Part shown: piece after piece, positions 1 through 6,927 of the stretch
How positions within the stretch are numbered: the first letter of the stretch is position 1
How the letters are laid out: each line of letters opens with the position of its first letter
DNA from: Tardiphaga sp.
Lineage (GTDB): Bacteria > Pseudomonadota > Alphaproteobacteria > Rhizobiales > Xanthobacteraceae
Direction: 5' to 3'
DNA length: 37,256 nucleotides
NCBI RefSeq assembly: GCF_028290495.1
Contig: NZ_JAQGJT010000004.1
Coordinates: forward strand, 1-37,256
Made by a program: the position numbers and the translations under genes
Notes under the pieces: model-generated
The model's database searches: none
Seen by the model: the letters and a program-made list of their open reading frames with translations, nothing else
Told to the model about the DNA's origin: nothing

Positions 1-35
1 TGGACTGCTGCCGGTCTCGTGGACAAATCCCAGCC

Positions 36-890
36 TCACGTTGCGGCGCTCTCGAACGCCTCGGGACTGACGCCGCCCAGATGGCTGTGGCGGCGGGTTC
101 GGTTATAGAACACCTCTATGTAATCGAAGACATCGGCTCGGGCCAGATCCCGGGTTTTGTAGATGCGTTTGCGGATGCGTTCCTTTTTCAAACTGCTGAA
201 GAATGACTCCGCCACAGCGTTATCCCAGCAATTGCCGCGCCGGCTCATACTGGGCTCGAGGTTGTGGGCCTGGCAGAAGCGGCGGAAGTCATCGCTGCCG
301 TATTGACTGCCCTGGTCCGAGTGTACGACCACCCGCCTGTCAGGTTTTCTTCGCCACACAGCCATAAGTAACGCGTCGAGTGCAAGTTCTCGCGAGAGAC
401 TGGCGCTCATCGACCAGCCCACGACTCTGCGGGCAAACAGGTCAACTACGACTGCCAGGTACAGCCAGCCCTGCCATGTTCGGATATAGGTGATGTCGGT
501 CACCCAGACGGTGTTGGGCACTTCAACGGTGAACGCGCGTTGCAGATGATTAGGCGCAATGATCGATGGACGACCTGCAATCGCGCGTGGGGCCTTATAG
601 CCACGTATGGCCTTGATCTTGTGTTTGCGCATGAGACGCTCGACACGATGCAGGCCACAGCTTTCGCCAGCCTCTCGCAAGTCGCCAAACACACGCCGCG
701 CGCCGTAGACCCCGCGGCTCGCCAGGTATGATGCACGGATCAGAATGAGCAATCGCGCGTCTTCCCGCGCGTGATCACACACGGACTCGCGCAGCCACGC
801 GTAGAAGCCCGCACGTGCAACACGCAGCACCCGGCACATCAGCGTCACGGCGTATTCATGCCGATGCTCGATCATGAAGCGGTACTTCAC
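36..890 (-). CDS. IS3-family transposase OrfB (DDE integrase domain)
   Basis: Catalytic subunit of the transposase, a DDE/RNase H-fold recombinase. Visible motifs are VWVTDITYI (first Asp), VVVDLFARRVVGW, HSDQGSQY (second Asp) and WDNAVAESFFSSLKKE (catalytic Glu), followed by the usual YNxxRRHSHLGGVSPEAFE ending. The N-terminal HTH_21-like region contains YGARRV. At 284 residues the length is normal, and the frame looks intact. The frame opens with GTG at 890, overlapping the orfA stop by four bases (GTGA); in vivo the active product is probably the OrfAB fusion made by -1 frameshifting, which this frame permits because no stop intervenes back to the slippery A-run at 920-926. Confidence 0.93.
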   Translation of the reverse strand: MKYRFMIEHRHEYAVTLMCRVLRVARAGFYAWLRESVCDHAREDARLLILIRASYLASRGVYGARRVFGDLREAGESCGLHRVERLMRKHKIKAIRGYKAPRAIAGRPSIIAPNHLQRAFTVEVPNTVWVTDITYIRTWQGWLYLAVVVDLFARRVVGWSMSASLSRELALDALLMAVWRRKPDRRVVVHSDQGSQYGSDDFRRFCQAHNLEPSMSRRGNCWDNAVAESFFSSLKKERIRKRIYKTRDLARADVFDYIEVFYNRTRRHSHLGGVSPEAFESAAT

Positions 891-1171
891 TCGGGGTCCC
901 TGGCAAAGTACCGCGCGGCTTTTTTTAGCAGATCACGCTCCTCTTCCACCCGCCGAACCTGCGCGCGCAGGCGCAGAATCTCGCTTTTGGCTTCGAGCAG
1001 CTCCTTCGAGTGCTGCTCGGACTTGTCGGGAGAAACGGCCTTGACCCATTTGTACAGACTATGCGCCGAAACGCCCAGGCGGGCTGCCACTTCCGGCACG
1101 CTGTAGCCGCGGTCGACGACCTGCTTGACCGCTTCTTCTTTAAATTCCGGGGTAAATCTCTGTGTACTCAC
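887..1171 (-). CDS. IS3-family transposase OrfA (helix-turn-helix)
   Basis: DNA-binding subunit that recognises the element ends. It has an HTH_Tnp_1 region (FTPEFKEEAV...GYSVPEVAARLGVSAHSLYKWVK) followed by a leucine-heptad coiled coil (ELLEAKSEILRLRAQVRRVEEERDLLKKAA) typical of IS3 OrfA. I place the start at the GTG at 1171 (VSTQRFTPEF) because AGGAGG sits six bases upstream; a longer TTG-started frame to 1192 would run into the terminal repeat. About 94 residues. The frame ends with TGA overlapping the orfB start. Confidence 0.88.
   Translation of the reverse strand: MSTQRFTPEFKEEAVKQVVDRGYSVPEVAARLGVSAHSLYKWVKAVSPDKSEQHSKELLEAKSEILRLRAQVRRVEEERDLLKKAARYFARDPE
920..926 (-). other. A7 slippery site for programmed -1 frameshift (orfA to orfB)
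   Basis: On the coding strand orfA reads CTA AAA AAA GCC, giving the heptamer A AAA AAA followed by G. Slipping back one base puts the ribosome in the orfB frame, which is open from here to the orfB GTG. This matches the known IS3-family mechanism for making OrfAB. No stimulatory structure was assessed. Confidence 0.6.
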
Positions 1172-1188
1172 AAGCTGCCTCCTATGCT

Positions 1189-1308
1189 CCAAGGATAGGC
1201 TAGGCTTGTCTACCGAAACAGGGGCAGTCCAAGGATAGGCTAGGCTTGTCTACCGAAACAGGGGCAGTCCAAGGATAGGCTAGGCTTGTCTACCGAAACA
1301 GGGGCAGT
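1189..1308. repeat. Three exact 40-bp tandem copies of the IS right end
   Basis: The 40-bp unit begins CCAAGGATAGGCTAGGCTTG and ends CAGGGGCAGT. It occurs at 1189-1228, 1229-1268 and 1269-1308 without a mismatch, and CCAA of a fourth unit follows. Each unit carries the complete terminal inverted repeat (GCAGTCCA at its outer edge), so the element has three potential right ends. There are no spacers, so this is not a CRISPR array. Confidence 0.95.
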
Positions 1309-1384
1309 CCAAAACACCTAACTTGGTGTCTTCGGAACCGGGTGCAGCTCACCGGGCGTGGTGACGCGAGCCGGGGCTTAAGGT

Positions 1385-1564
1385 TCAATGCACAGTCGAC
1401 TTGGTGCTGCCAGATACAACTATATCGATCTGTCGCTCCATTTCGGGCGAGAGATGCGGGCAGAGCCGGATGAGAGCTTCCGCCAATTCACTGTTGGCCT
1501 GATCGTCGTCGTCATCGTCGGTAATTTTGAAGTCATCCACGGCAACATCCACGATACCCGGCAC
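1385..1564 (-). CDS. Possible small acidic protein or gene remnant
   Basis: A 59-codon frame from a GTG reads VPGIVDVAVDDFKITDDDDD... then NSELAEALIRLCPHLSPEMERQIDIVV. It has amphipathic helices and a run of aspartates, which looks protein-like, but there is no clear ribosome binding site and an in-frame TAA lies five codons upstream of the GTG. It sits just beyond the IS right end, so it may be the tail of a gene damaged by rearrangement. I do not recognise a family. The overlapping plus-strand frame over the same bases looks like its shadow. Confidence 0.25.
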   Translation of the reverse strand: MPGIVDVAVDDFKITDDDDDDQANSELAEALIRLCPHLSPEMERQIDIVVSGSTKSTVH

Positions 1565-1654
1565 GTCAGGGAAACGTTACGGACCACCCCCGCAATCGTC
1601 TGCCCGGTGGCCGACTAGCGGCGGAAAATTGGCTTGCAAGAATTCTCTTCAACG

Positions 1655-1687
1655 AAAAAACCGCGCTGTTTCCAGCGCGGCTTTTTC
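1655..1687 (-). terminator. Rho-independent terminator (bidirectional form)
   Basis: A perfect 8-bp stem CCGCGCTG (1661-1668), loop TTTC, CAGCGCGG (1673-1680), is flanked by AAAAAA on the left and CTTTTT on the right. On the minus strand it ends the MXKDX repeat gene about 30 bases past its stop; the A-run and T-run allow termination in both directions. Confidence 0.85.
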
Positions 1688-1712
1688 TTCAAATGAAAAA
1701 GGGGGGGGTGGG

Positions 1713-1991
1713 TTACTTGGCCATGCCGCCCTTGTTCATTCCGTCTTTCGCCATGCCATCTTTGGCCATACCGTCTTTCTTCATGCCGTCCTTGGCCATA
1801 CCATTCTTCGTCATGCCGGTCGTGGTGCCGTTGTTCATGCCGCCGGTGGTGGTGCCCTTGTTCATTTCGGTCGATGGGTTGGCCATGCCGGGCTTGTTGG
1901 TGTCCTGCTGACCGACCGGGCCGGTGGTCTGTGCGAAAGCGGCACTGGAAACGAGCGAGGCGAAAGCTGCAGCCAGAATAATCTTCTTCAT
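1713..1991 (-). CDS. Pentapeptide MXKDX repeat protein, secreted
   Basis: A 92-residue protein with a clear signal peptide (MKKIILAAAFASLVSSAAFA, cleavage after AFA) and a mature part of low complexity. From about residue 60 it repeats a five-residue unit of the form G-M-x-K-D (variants GMAKD, GMKKD, GMNKG). This fits the small MXKDX-repeat family (TIGR02953 as I recall it), whose function is unknown. Lys/Met-rich repeats could bind metal or interact with the envelope, but that is speculation. The start is chosen by the signal peptide and a GGAG nine bases upstream; the longer open frame to 2204 has no such support. A terminator follows immediately. Confidence 0.85.
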   Translation of the reverse strand: MKKIILAAAFASLVSSAAFAQTTGPVGQQDTNKPGMANPSTEMNKGTTTGGMNNGTTTGMTKNGMAKDGMKKDGMAKDGMAKDGMNKGGMAK

Positions 1992-2253
1992 GAAAAGCTC
2001 CATTTGGTTGTTTCGTGCTGGAGCAATAGATTGCGTTATGGTCCGTTCCGTCCGCTGGCCGACATATTTCTGAAACCGCCTGACGTGGGGAACGTCAGTC
2101 TGCGTCGGGAGTGGCCTCATTTGAAATATGGAGTGACCTAATTCGGCCAGTACCAACAATCGGTATTGGCTGTTTTTAGCCGCGGTCGCCCAGGATGATT
2201 TCACCCTGCCTGGTCTGGATTATGATGGCTTCATCAACTCAAGGGGCACAGCG

Positions 2254-2424
2254 ATGACCTCAACCCTTGCGCAAATTGCCGCTACGCTGGCTGGCTTGGC
2301 CATATGCGCCACGGCCTTCATCGTTATCGTTACGCCGCGAAGCCCCCTGAAAGGGGTGAGCATCGCGGTTGCCTTCGGCATCGTGGCAGCCCTGCTCATC
2401 ACGGCGGCACGCAATTTCGGCTGA
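2254..2424 (+). CDS. Small two-helix membrane protein
   Basis: A 56-residue frame begins MTSTLAQIAATLAGLAICAT and ends LLITAARNFG before TGA. Two hydrophobic segments (about residues 5-27 and 36-51) are joined by a short basic loop PRSPLKG, so it should be an inner-membrane hairpin. AAGGGG lies 8-9 bases upstream of the ATG. No family recognised. It is divergent from the MXKDX gene, and the roughly 260 bp between them must hold both promoters. Confidence 0.6.
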   Translation: MTSTLAQIAATLAGLAICATAFIVIVTPRSPLKGVSIAVAFGIVAALLITAARNFG

Positions 2425-2517
2425 CGAATGTGAGGCCGCCTCCGTGGGGCGCCCCTTTCATACAATGCTCACCAGGTATCGCCGATCAGAGGCGCCGGTC
2501 GTACGTCCGGGTCCCGC

Positions 2518-2733
2518 TCAGCTCAAAAGGTTGGACCGCGGCACTTCGAACAATTCACCGTCGTCCTCGTTCTCGACGACAATGGCGCCATCCTGCGTCT
2601 GCGGGCTGCGCACCAGCTCGGTCATCAAATCCCGGGCATGCGCCATCGCCGCGTTGCTGTCGGCGAAACGGATGCCGTCTTCGTCCAGGAGCGTGGCATC
2701 GGCGGCCACGAAATGAAAATAAAACAGGGGCAC
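2518..2733 (-). CDS. DUF6894 family protein (copy 1)
   Basis: Small cytosolic protein of unknown function. It opens VPLFYFHFVAADATLLDEDG, has a central FADSNAAMAHARDLMTELV helix and ends with GAIVVENEDDGELFEVPRSN, the pattern of the DUF6894 family abundant in bradyrhizobia. I choose the GTG at 2733 because it aligns with the ATG of the paralogue at 3125 (MPRFYFHFV); an upstream in-frame GTG at 2754 would add seven residues and has no better ribosome binding site. The two copies lie about 390 bp apart on opposite strands. Confidence 0.75.
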   Translation of the reverse strand: MPLFYFHFVAADATLLDEDGIRFADSNAAMAHARDLMTELVRSPQTQDGAIVVENEDDGELFEVPRSNLLS

Positions 2734-2754
2734 GGGCAACCAACGCCATATCAC

Positions 2755-3124
2755 CGCTATCTTTTGGAACCTGAGGTTGCCAAAAGGAAAGAATTACCGC
2801 TAAACCAACTTGGCCTGCGCGTCGATACGGGAATTGTGGCAAAGCGGCGCAAATGGATGTTTTTTTGAGATAGGCGGACCCTGAAGTGCGGGATTTGAAA
2901 TCCCGCCTTGCGCTCCGCGCCAGTCATTTTACCGGACGCCGTCCCGGCCATCGCGGCAGAACACACCAAGCCGCCAAACACGTTTTGCGGGGGATGAGAC
3001 GGTAAATTACTGCAGTTTCCGATTGGCGAGGCACCGGTTCGCCCCTATCGTTACAGTAGCACCTTCAAGAAGCAGTAACCTTCAGTTGATATAGCGGTCA
3101 GCAGGTCCACAGGCAGCGTCGCTC
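2755..3124. other. Intergenic region between the two DUF6894 genes
   Basis: About 370 bp between divergent genes. The open frame on the minus strand across 2757-2981 has no ribosome binding site or recognisable protein character and is left uncalled. The region is richer in A+T than its surroundings around 2860-2880 and 3000-3100, which fits promoters for the two flanking genes, but I could not assign -35/-10 elements. Confidence 0.4.
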
Positions 3125-3337
3125 ATGCCCCGGTTCTATTTTCATTTTGTCGCCAAGACCCTGTTGCAGGACGAGTCCGGCGAGACGTTCGCCGACGCCG
3201 ACAAGGCTATCCTGCACGCCAGGATGCTGGCTTCCGAACTGGCGCAGAACGGTCTGCTGGCCGGCTGCGCAATCGTCGTCGCCAACGAGGCGGAAGACCA
3301 TCTCCTCGAAGTCCCGCTGACCGCCTGGGTCAGCTAG
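3125..3337 (+). CDS. DUF6894 family protein (copy 2)
   Basis: A 70-residue protein beginning MPRFYFHFVAKTLLQDESG, with FADADKAILHARMLASELAQ in the middle and AIVVANEAEDHLLEVPL at the end. It is clearly paralogous to the product at 2518-2733: the same FYFHFVA start, L-DE/DES-G turn, FAD, AHAR/LHAR helix, IVV(E/A)NE strand and EVP ending. Function unknown; the family is expanded in soil Hyphomicrobiales. Confidence 0.85.
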   Translation: MPRFYFHFVAKTLLQDESGETFADADKAILHARMLASELAQNGLLAGCAIVVANEAEDHLLEVPLTAWVS

Positions 3338-3468
3338 GCCCGTTCGCCTCGCCGGCGGGCGGTTGCCACAGCGCGCCATCCCCCCTTGCGGCAATCGCGC
3401 GGCGATTGCGCATCGCGGCATTTGTTGTCAGCCTGCATCACCTGCCGCTGATCGATGAGAGCCCGCCG

Positions 3469-3783
3469 ATGCATCCTGCCGCCCAATCGCAGCTCGACCG
3501 CGTGATCGACGAATACCAGCGCTGGATGGCCGTACCCGAGGATCAACGCTCGCCGGCGCCCGGCTGGTGGTGGGGTCCGGCGATGGCGCTGCACGGCATG
3601 GCCGGCAGCATCCCTGCAGGCTGGTCGCAGCGGCTCGGGCTGGCGGAAGGCGCGTCGGCGGCCGACGCTGCGCAACTTTTGCTGGATACGCTGTCCGGGC
3701 AGACCCAACTGCCCTGGCCGGAGCAATTTCCGCGCCGCTATGGGCCGATGCCATCCGGCGACGCGGGCGCGCCTCAGACCTAG
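3469..3783 (+). CDS. Hypothetical cytosolic protein
   Basis: A 104-residue protein beginning MHPAAQSQLDRVIDEYQRWM. It is amphipathic, Trp-rich in the centre (GWWWGPAMALHGMAG) and proline-rich at the C-terminus, without a signal peptide or membrane segment. I take the ATG at 3469 rather than an in-frame ATG at 3406 because protein-like composition begins there. It converges with the next minus-strand gene: the two stop codons share the palindrome CTAG, so the genes overlap by four bases. I do not recognise a family. Confidence 0.6.
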   Translation: MHPAAQSQLDRVIDEYQRWMAVPEDQRSPAPGWWWGPAMALHGMAGSIPAGWSQRLGLAEGASAADAAQLLLDTLSGQTQLPWPEQFPRRYGPMPSGDAGAPQT

Positions 3784-4064
3784 TTCGTGCCGTTGCCGGT
3801 CTTGGTGCGCTTGGCGGGTGCGGGCTTCGGCGCGTCGTTGCGCACGTTGCCCCAGGGATCGCTGACCTTGGCGTCGGGGATCTTGCGCAGCGACTCGCGA
3901 TAGGCCTTTTCGTTAATCGCGTCCAACTCGCGCTCTTCGGGCGACTTGCTCTTCAATTCCGGGATCAGGTTGATGTTCGGCGCCTGCGCGAAAGCCGGTG
4001 CGGCAAACGGTCCGGCTAGCGCGGCGAGCAACGTCGCGGCGCAAAGGATCTTCATTGTATTCAT
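3780..4064 (-). CDS. Small periplasmic protein with DPWG motif (copy 1)
   Basis: A 94-residue secreted protein. A signal peptide (MNTMKILCAATLLAALAGPF... to AFA) is followed by a charged helix (SPEERELDAINEKAYRESL), then KIPDAKVSDPWGNVR and a Pro/Ala/Lys tail. The EKAY-(x)6-IP-x-x-K-(x)3-DPWG core recurs in the protein at 6485-6733, so the two are paralogues of a small envelope family of unknown function. Ribosome binding site GGAG lies upstream of the ATG at 4064. Confidence 0.78.
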   Translation of the reverse strand: MNTMKILCAATLLAALAGPFAAPAFAQAPNINLIPELKSKSPEERELDAINEKAYRESLRKIPDAKVSDPWGNVRNDAPKPAPAKRTKTGNGTN

Positions 4065-4188
4065 GCGGAGGCTCCTGCGATTTCAGCGGCCTTATACCAC
4101 CGCCTGCGCCGGCACGCCAAGCCGCGCAGCGCCCCAAGCCGCACAGCAATCCCGGGACACGGAGCATCTTGAAGCGCGCAGCTCGTTC

Positions 4189-4220
4189 AGAAATGATCCG
4201 ACTTAGAAATGATCCGACTT
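4189..4220. repeat. 16-bp perfect tandem duplication
   Basis: AGAAATGATCCGACTT occurs at 4189-4204 and again at 4205-4220. The junction falls on the stop codon of the small lipoprotein gene: the present stop is TAA, whereas without the extra copy the frame would end with TGA at the same residue, so the protein is unchanged. Confidence 0.9.
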
Positions 4221-4334
4221 GCAGGCTTTCGACGGCGCCATCCAGTCATCCCAGATCGGGCCGCACTTGGTGCAGCCGCTGAGCAGCAGGCCGATCGCCA
4301 TCACACCGCAGAGCATCGTCAAACGTCGCGCCAT
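4203..4334 (-). CDS. Very small lipoprotein (43 residues)
   Basis: The frame begins MARRLTMLCGVMAIGLLLSG followed by C20 TKCGPIWDDWMAPSKACKSDHF. The n-region is basic, the h-region hydrophobic, and LLSGC is a good lipobox, predicting a 24-residue mature lipoprotein with two further cysteines that could pair. GGAGG lies six bases before the ATG, so translation is well supported. No family assigned; a CGPIWDDW core may be shared with other rhizobial small lipoproteins, which I cannot confirm. Confidence 0.75.
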   Translation of the reverse strand: MARRLTMLCGVMAIGLLLSGCTKCGPIWDDWMAPSKACKSDHF

Positions 4335-4430
4335 GTCCGCCTCCGTCACGAGGTATCATAGCGACATCGGAAATTTGTTTTCAAGTTACCCGGACGCCGG
4401 AAGATGCGGCGGTAACATGTGCGTCCAAAT

Positions 4431-4448
4431 GATACCTCCGGGGGTATC
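4431..4448. promoter_or_regulatory. Short inverted repeat in intergenic region
   Basis: GATACC-TCCGGG-GGTATC is a palindrome with 6-bp arms between the divergent lipoprotein and PilZ genes, about 100 bp from the former and 120 bp from the latter. It could be an operator or a small hairpin. No second copy was seen. Confidence 0.3.
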
Positions 4449-4564
4449 CTCACGCCGTGTCGTCAACCGATGCTGAATCGATAGCAGGAAATCCCGGGGG
4501 TCGGTTTCAGCGGACGGCAAGCCGGAGCTGCTAGTCTTGGTCAACTTACGGTGTGGGTGAAGTG

Positions 4565-4810
4565 ATGACCGAGATCGACAAACGAACAGCTCCCCGGCAA
4601 CGCGTGCTGAAACGCGGCATGATCGCCTTCGGCGGCAGCAGCGTCGATTGCACGGTGCGCAATATCTCGATCACCGGCGCGCGCGTAGATGTCGAAAGCC
4701 CGGTCGGGCTTCCGCAGACGTTCCTGCTGTTGATCGAAGCCGACCAGTTCGTACGCCGTAGCCGTTCGGTGTGGTTCAAGGACCGCCAGCTCGGCATCGC
4801 CTTCGAGTGA
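4565..4810 (+). CDS. Single-domain PilZ protein (putative c-di-GMP receptor)
   Basis: An 81-residue protein that is little more than one PilZ domain. The N-terminal basic motif RTAPRQRVLKRG provides the R-x3-R type ligand arginines and NISITGARV is the D/N-x-S-x-x-G motif. The C-terminal strands FKDRQLGIAFE are typical. Such stand-alone PilZ proteins act as cytosolic adaptors for cyclic-di-GMP. The ATG at 4565 is preferred over an in-frame GTG four codons upstream because GGTGAAG precedes it, but both are possible. It converges with the caspase-fold gene. Confidence 0.8.
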   Translation: MTEIDKRTAPRQRVLKRGMIAFGGSSVDCTVRNISITGARVDVESPVGLPQTFLLLIEADQFVRRSRSVWFKDRQLGIAFE

Positions 4811-4823
4811 CGATGCCGCCCTG

Positions 4824-6338
4824 CTATCGTCCACGACCGCCGTTGCCGCCGCCGAAGCCTCCGCGACCATAACCACCGCCGCCATATCCGCCATAGCCGT
4901 ATCCGCCGATCGAGATGCCCGGCACCGGCACGTCGTAAACCGGCCCGCGGCGGATCACGACCACCTCGTCGTCAATCTCGCGCATCCGCTGCGCCGGGCT
5001 GCGATCGGCGCGCCGGTCCGGATCGGCCTTCTTCTTTTTCTTCGGCTCGACCTTCGGCAGATCGGCCTTGATCGGCGCCACGCCGGGCGCGCCGCACGGA
5101 CAGCTCGGCGCCAGCAGTGCGACCTTCGTCGGCTGCAACGTCACCGCCGCGACCGGCGTCAGCCGGTTACGGGTGCGGTCTTCGAGCTTCATTGCCGTCG
5201 CCGTCAGGTCGCTGTCGGGATAGTTGGCCAGAAATTCGCGGTACGACGCCGCGGTGTTGGTGATGACGGCATTGTTCCACGCCACCATGCGGTAGTGCCG
5301 GTCGAGCCATTCGCGGGCCAGCGGGCCAAGCGGCGGCTGCGCATAGAGCACAACAAAGGCCTCATAGGCTTCGACCGAGCCGTCCAACACAATCATCTCG
5401 TTGGCCTCTCGCACCGGCTTGCCCTGCAATTCGCGGCGCCATTCCTCGACGGTGCGCTTGGTGACCGGGAGCGGCGCTGCGGCCATCGCGTCAGCGAGCT
5501 TGGGATCGGCGACAGAGGCACCAACCGGCTTGCTATCGGCTGGCGTGGCGTCAGCTACACTTGGTGCCGCCACGCTTGCGCCGAAGAAGCGGAAATCACT
5601 GACCAGCGATGAGCTTTCCCACGGCGTCTGTCGACCTTCGGTGGCGAGATTGACCGACAGCCGCACGCGCTTGAGCGCATCCTCGATCGGCAGGTTCGCT
5701 TCGCGGCCGGCCTTCAGCAGCGCCGCGGTATAGGGGCTGTTGGCGCCGTTACCGTCCTCCGCTTCCGCGCCGGGCGACGTGGAAAACGACAGCAGCGTGC
5801 CGGCGGTGCCCAGCCTGACATCGACTTGGGCCAAGCCGCGGCCGATGGACTTGTTGATACCGGGGAACGGATTGTTGCGGCAGGCATCGAGCAGGATGAT
5901 GCGTGTGCGCGATGGCACCGAGGTCAGCGTGTTGATGATATCGTTGAGCCGCACCGCCTGTAGCGGAATATCGGCCTCGCGCTTCGGATCGACGTCGACC
6001 GGTATCAGATAGTTCTTGCCGTCGACCTGCAGCCCGTGGCCGGCGTAGAACACCAGCGACACCGTGTCCGGCCCCTTCGCCGCGACAGAAGCGGCGAATT
6101 CGCCGATCCGCGCGCGCAACTCATTCTGCGAGAGATCGGAGGCCGACTGCACCTCGAAGCCGGCATCGCCGAGCATCTGCGCCATCGCCTTCGCATCATT
6201 GACCGGATTGGGCAGCGGCGTCACCGCACGATAGGCGGACTGGCCGATCACCAGCGCGATACGGTTTTCCGCAACGGCGGGCGCGCTGAGCAGGAGGGCT
6301 GCGGCAACCAGTGCCGGAGGGAGCACGAAACGGGCCAT
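4824..6338 (-). CDS. Secreted caspase-family protease (metacaspase-like, peptidase C14)
   Basis: A 504-residue protein with a signal peptide (about residues 1-23) and an N-terminal p20 caspase fold from residue 25. The catalytic dyad is visible: His101 in FYAGHG and Cys153 in LLDACRNNP. ALVIGQSAY and NPVNDA are the usual first strand and loop of this family. The middle part (about 300-400) is helical with a YREFLANYPDSD segment resembling a tetratricopeptide-like unit. A KKKKK stretch precedes a C-terminal tail that is almost entirely Gly/Tyr/Arg (GGYGYGGYGGG...). Family members cleave after Arg/Lys or act in stress responses; the substrate here is unknown. The tail may mediate surface or nucleic-acid interaction. 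Confidence 0.88.
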   Translation of the reverse strand: MARFVLPPALVAAALLLSAPAVAENRIALVIGQSAYRAVTPLPNPVNDAKAMAQMLGDAGFEVQSASDLSQNELRARIGEFAASVAAKGPDTVSLVFYAGHGLQVDGKNYLIPVDVDPKREADIPLQAVRLNDIINTLTSVPSRTRIILLDACRNNPFPGINKSIGRGLAQVDVRLGTAGTLLSFSTSPGAEAEDGNGANSPYTAALLKAGREANLPIEDALKRVRLSVNLATEGRQTPWESSSLVSDFRFFGASVAAPSVADATPADSKPVGASVADPKLADAMAAAPLPVTKRTVEEWRRELQGKPVREANEMIVLDGSVEAYEAFVVLYAQPPLGPLAREWLDRHYRMVAWNNAVITNTAASYREFLANYPDSDLTATAMKLEDRTRNRLTPVAAVTLQPTKVALLAPSCPCGAPGVAPIKADLPKVEPKKKKKADPDRRADRSPAQRMREIDDEVVVIRRGPVYDVPVPGISIGGYGYGGYGGGGYGRGGFGGGNGGRGR

Positions 6339-6484
6339 CGAACGATCCTTCCAACGCCATTGCCAGGCTGTGCGGCCACAGCGATCGGATCAGAACGATC
6401 TTTCACCGGCAATGCGACGGCCTGCCGCTACCGTATCGGTAGCGCCCGGCACGCGCCGGGTTCAACGCCCGGCACGGAGGATCG

Positions 6485-6733
6485 CTATTTCTTTTTCGCG
6501 GGAGCTGCCGGTGCTGGTGCCACGCCGCCCCACGGATCGTATTTTTCCTTGGGCTCGGGGATCCGTTCCATCGCGGCCTTGTAGGCCTTCTCATCGACCT
6601 TCGGTTTCTCCGGGCCCTTCGGCGCCTCGCCGCCACCGCCGCGCTTGTTGCCCATCTGCGCCGACGCCGGCATAGCCAGGATCGCCGCGGCCACCGCCGT
6701 CACCGCCGCCAGTCTGATTGTCCATTTCAACAT
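6485..6733 (-). CDS. Small periplasmic protein with DPWG motif (copy 2)
   Basis: An 82-residue secreted protein: signal peptide MLKWTIRLAAVTAVAAAILA...ASA, a Gly-rich linker, then DEKAYKAAMERIPEPKEKYDPWGG and a Pro/Ala tail ending KKK. The EKAY, IP and DPWG positions match the product at 3780-4064. The start at 6733 is set by the signal peptide and GGGAGG upstream. It lies upstream of the caspase gene on the same strand with about 145 bp between, so co-transcription is possible but unproven. Confidence 0.78.
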   Translation of the reverse strand: MLKWTIRLAAVTAVAAAILAMPASAQMGNKRGGGGEAPKGPEKPKVDEKAYKAAMERIPEPKEKYDPWGGVAPAPAAPAKKK

Positions 6734-6927
6734 CGCTTTGTCCTCCCGCCGCCTTGATAGCCCGGCGTTCGGGCTTTTTCCTAGCCCCAATCATGGCCGC
6801 ATCGCGACGAACGCCGACAGGTGCATGGTAAAGGAATGGTTACCCGTTTCGATCAAACTGTTCGCAGACGACAACCGGCTGTCAGGCAATTTGCTCTAGC
6901 CTGCCCGGCAACACGAGGATCCGGAAC

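Larger units (their letters stand above)
1..1308 (-). mobile_element. IS3-family insertion sequence with triplicated right end
   Basis: Two overlapping transposase frames (orfA, orfB) lie between imperfect terminal inverted repeats. The left terminus starts at base 1 (TGGACTGC...GACAA within the first 26 bases); the right terminus, read on the minus strand, is TGGACTGC...GACAAG. With the first right-end copy ending near 1231 the element would be about 1.23 kb, normal for IS3. The right end is then repeated twice more to 1308. The left flank lies outside the window, so a target duplication cannot be checked. That the window begins exactly at an IS tip suggests a contig edge at a repeated element. 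Confidence 0.9.

Noticed and set aside
1189..1308. CRISPR-like repeat array
   Set aside because: The three 40-bp units are directly adjacent with no spacers and equal the IS terminus.
2080..2110. EcfG-type general stress promoter (GGAAC...CGTT) near the MXKDX gene
   Set aside because: GGAAC is present but no CGTT at the required spacing on either strand.
2757..2981. 74-codon minus-strand open frame between DUF6894 genes
   Set aside because: No ribosome binding site, no recognisable protein features.
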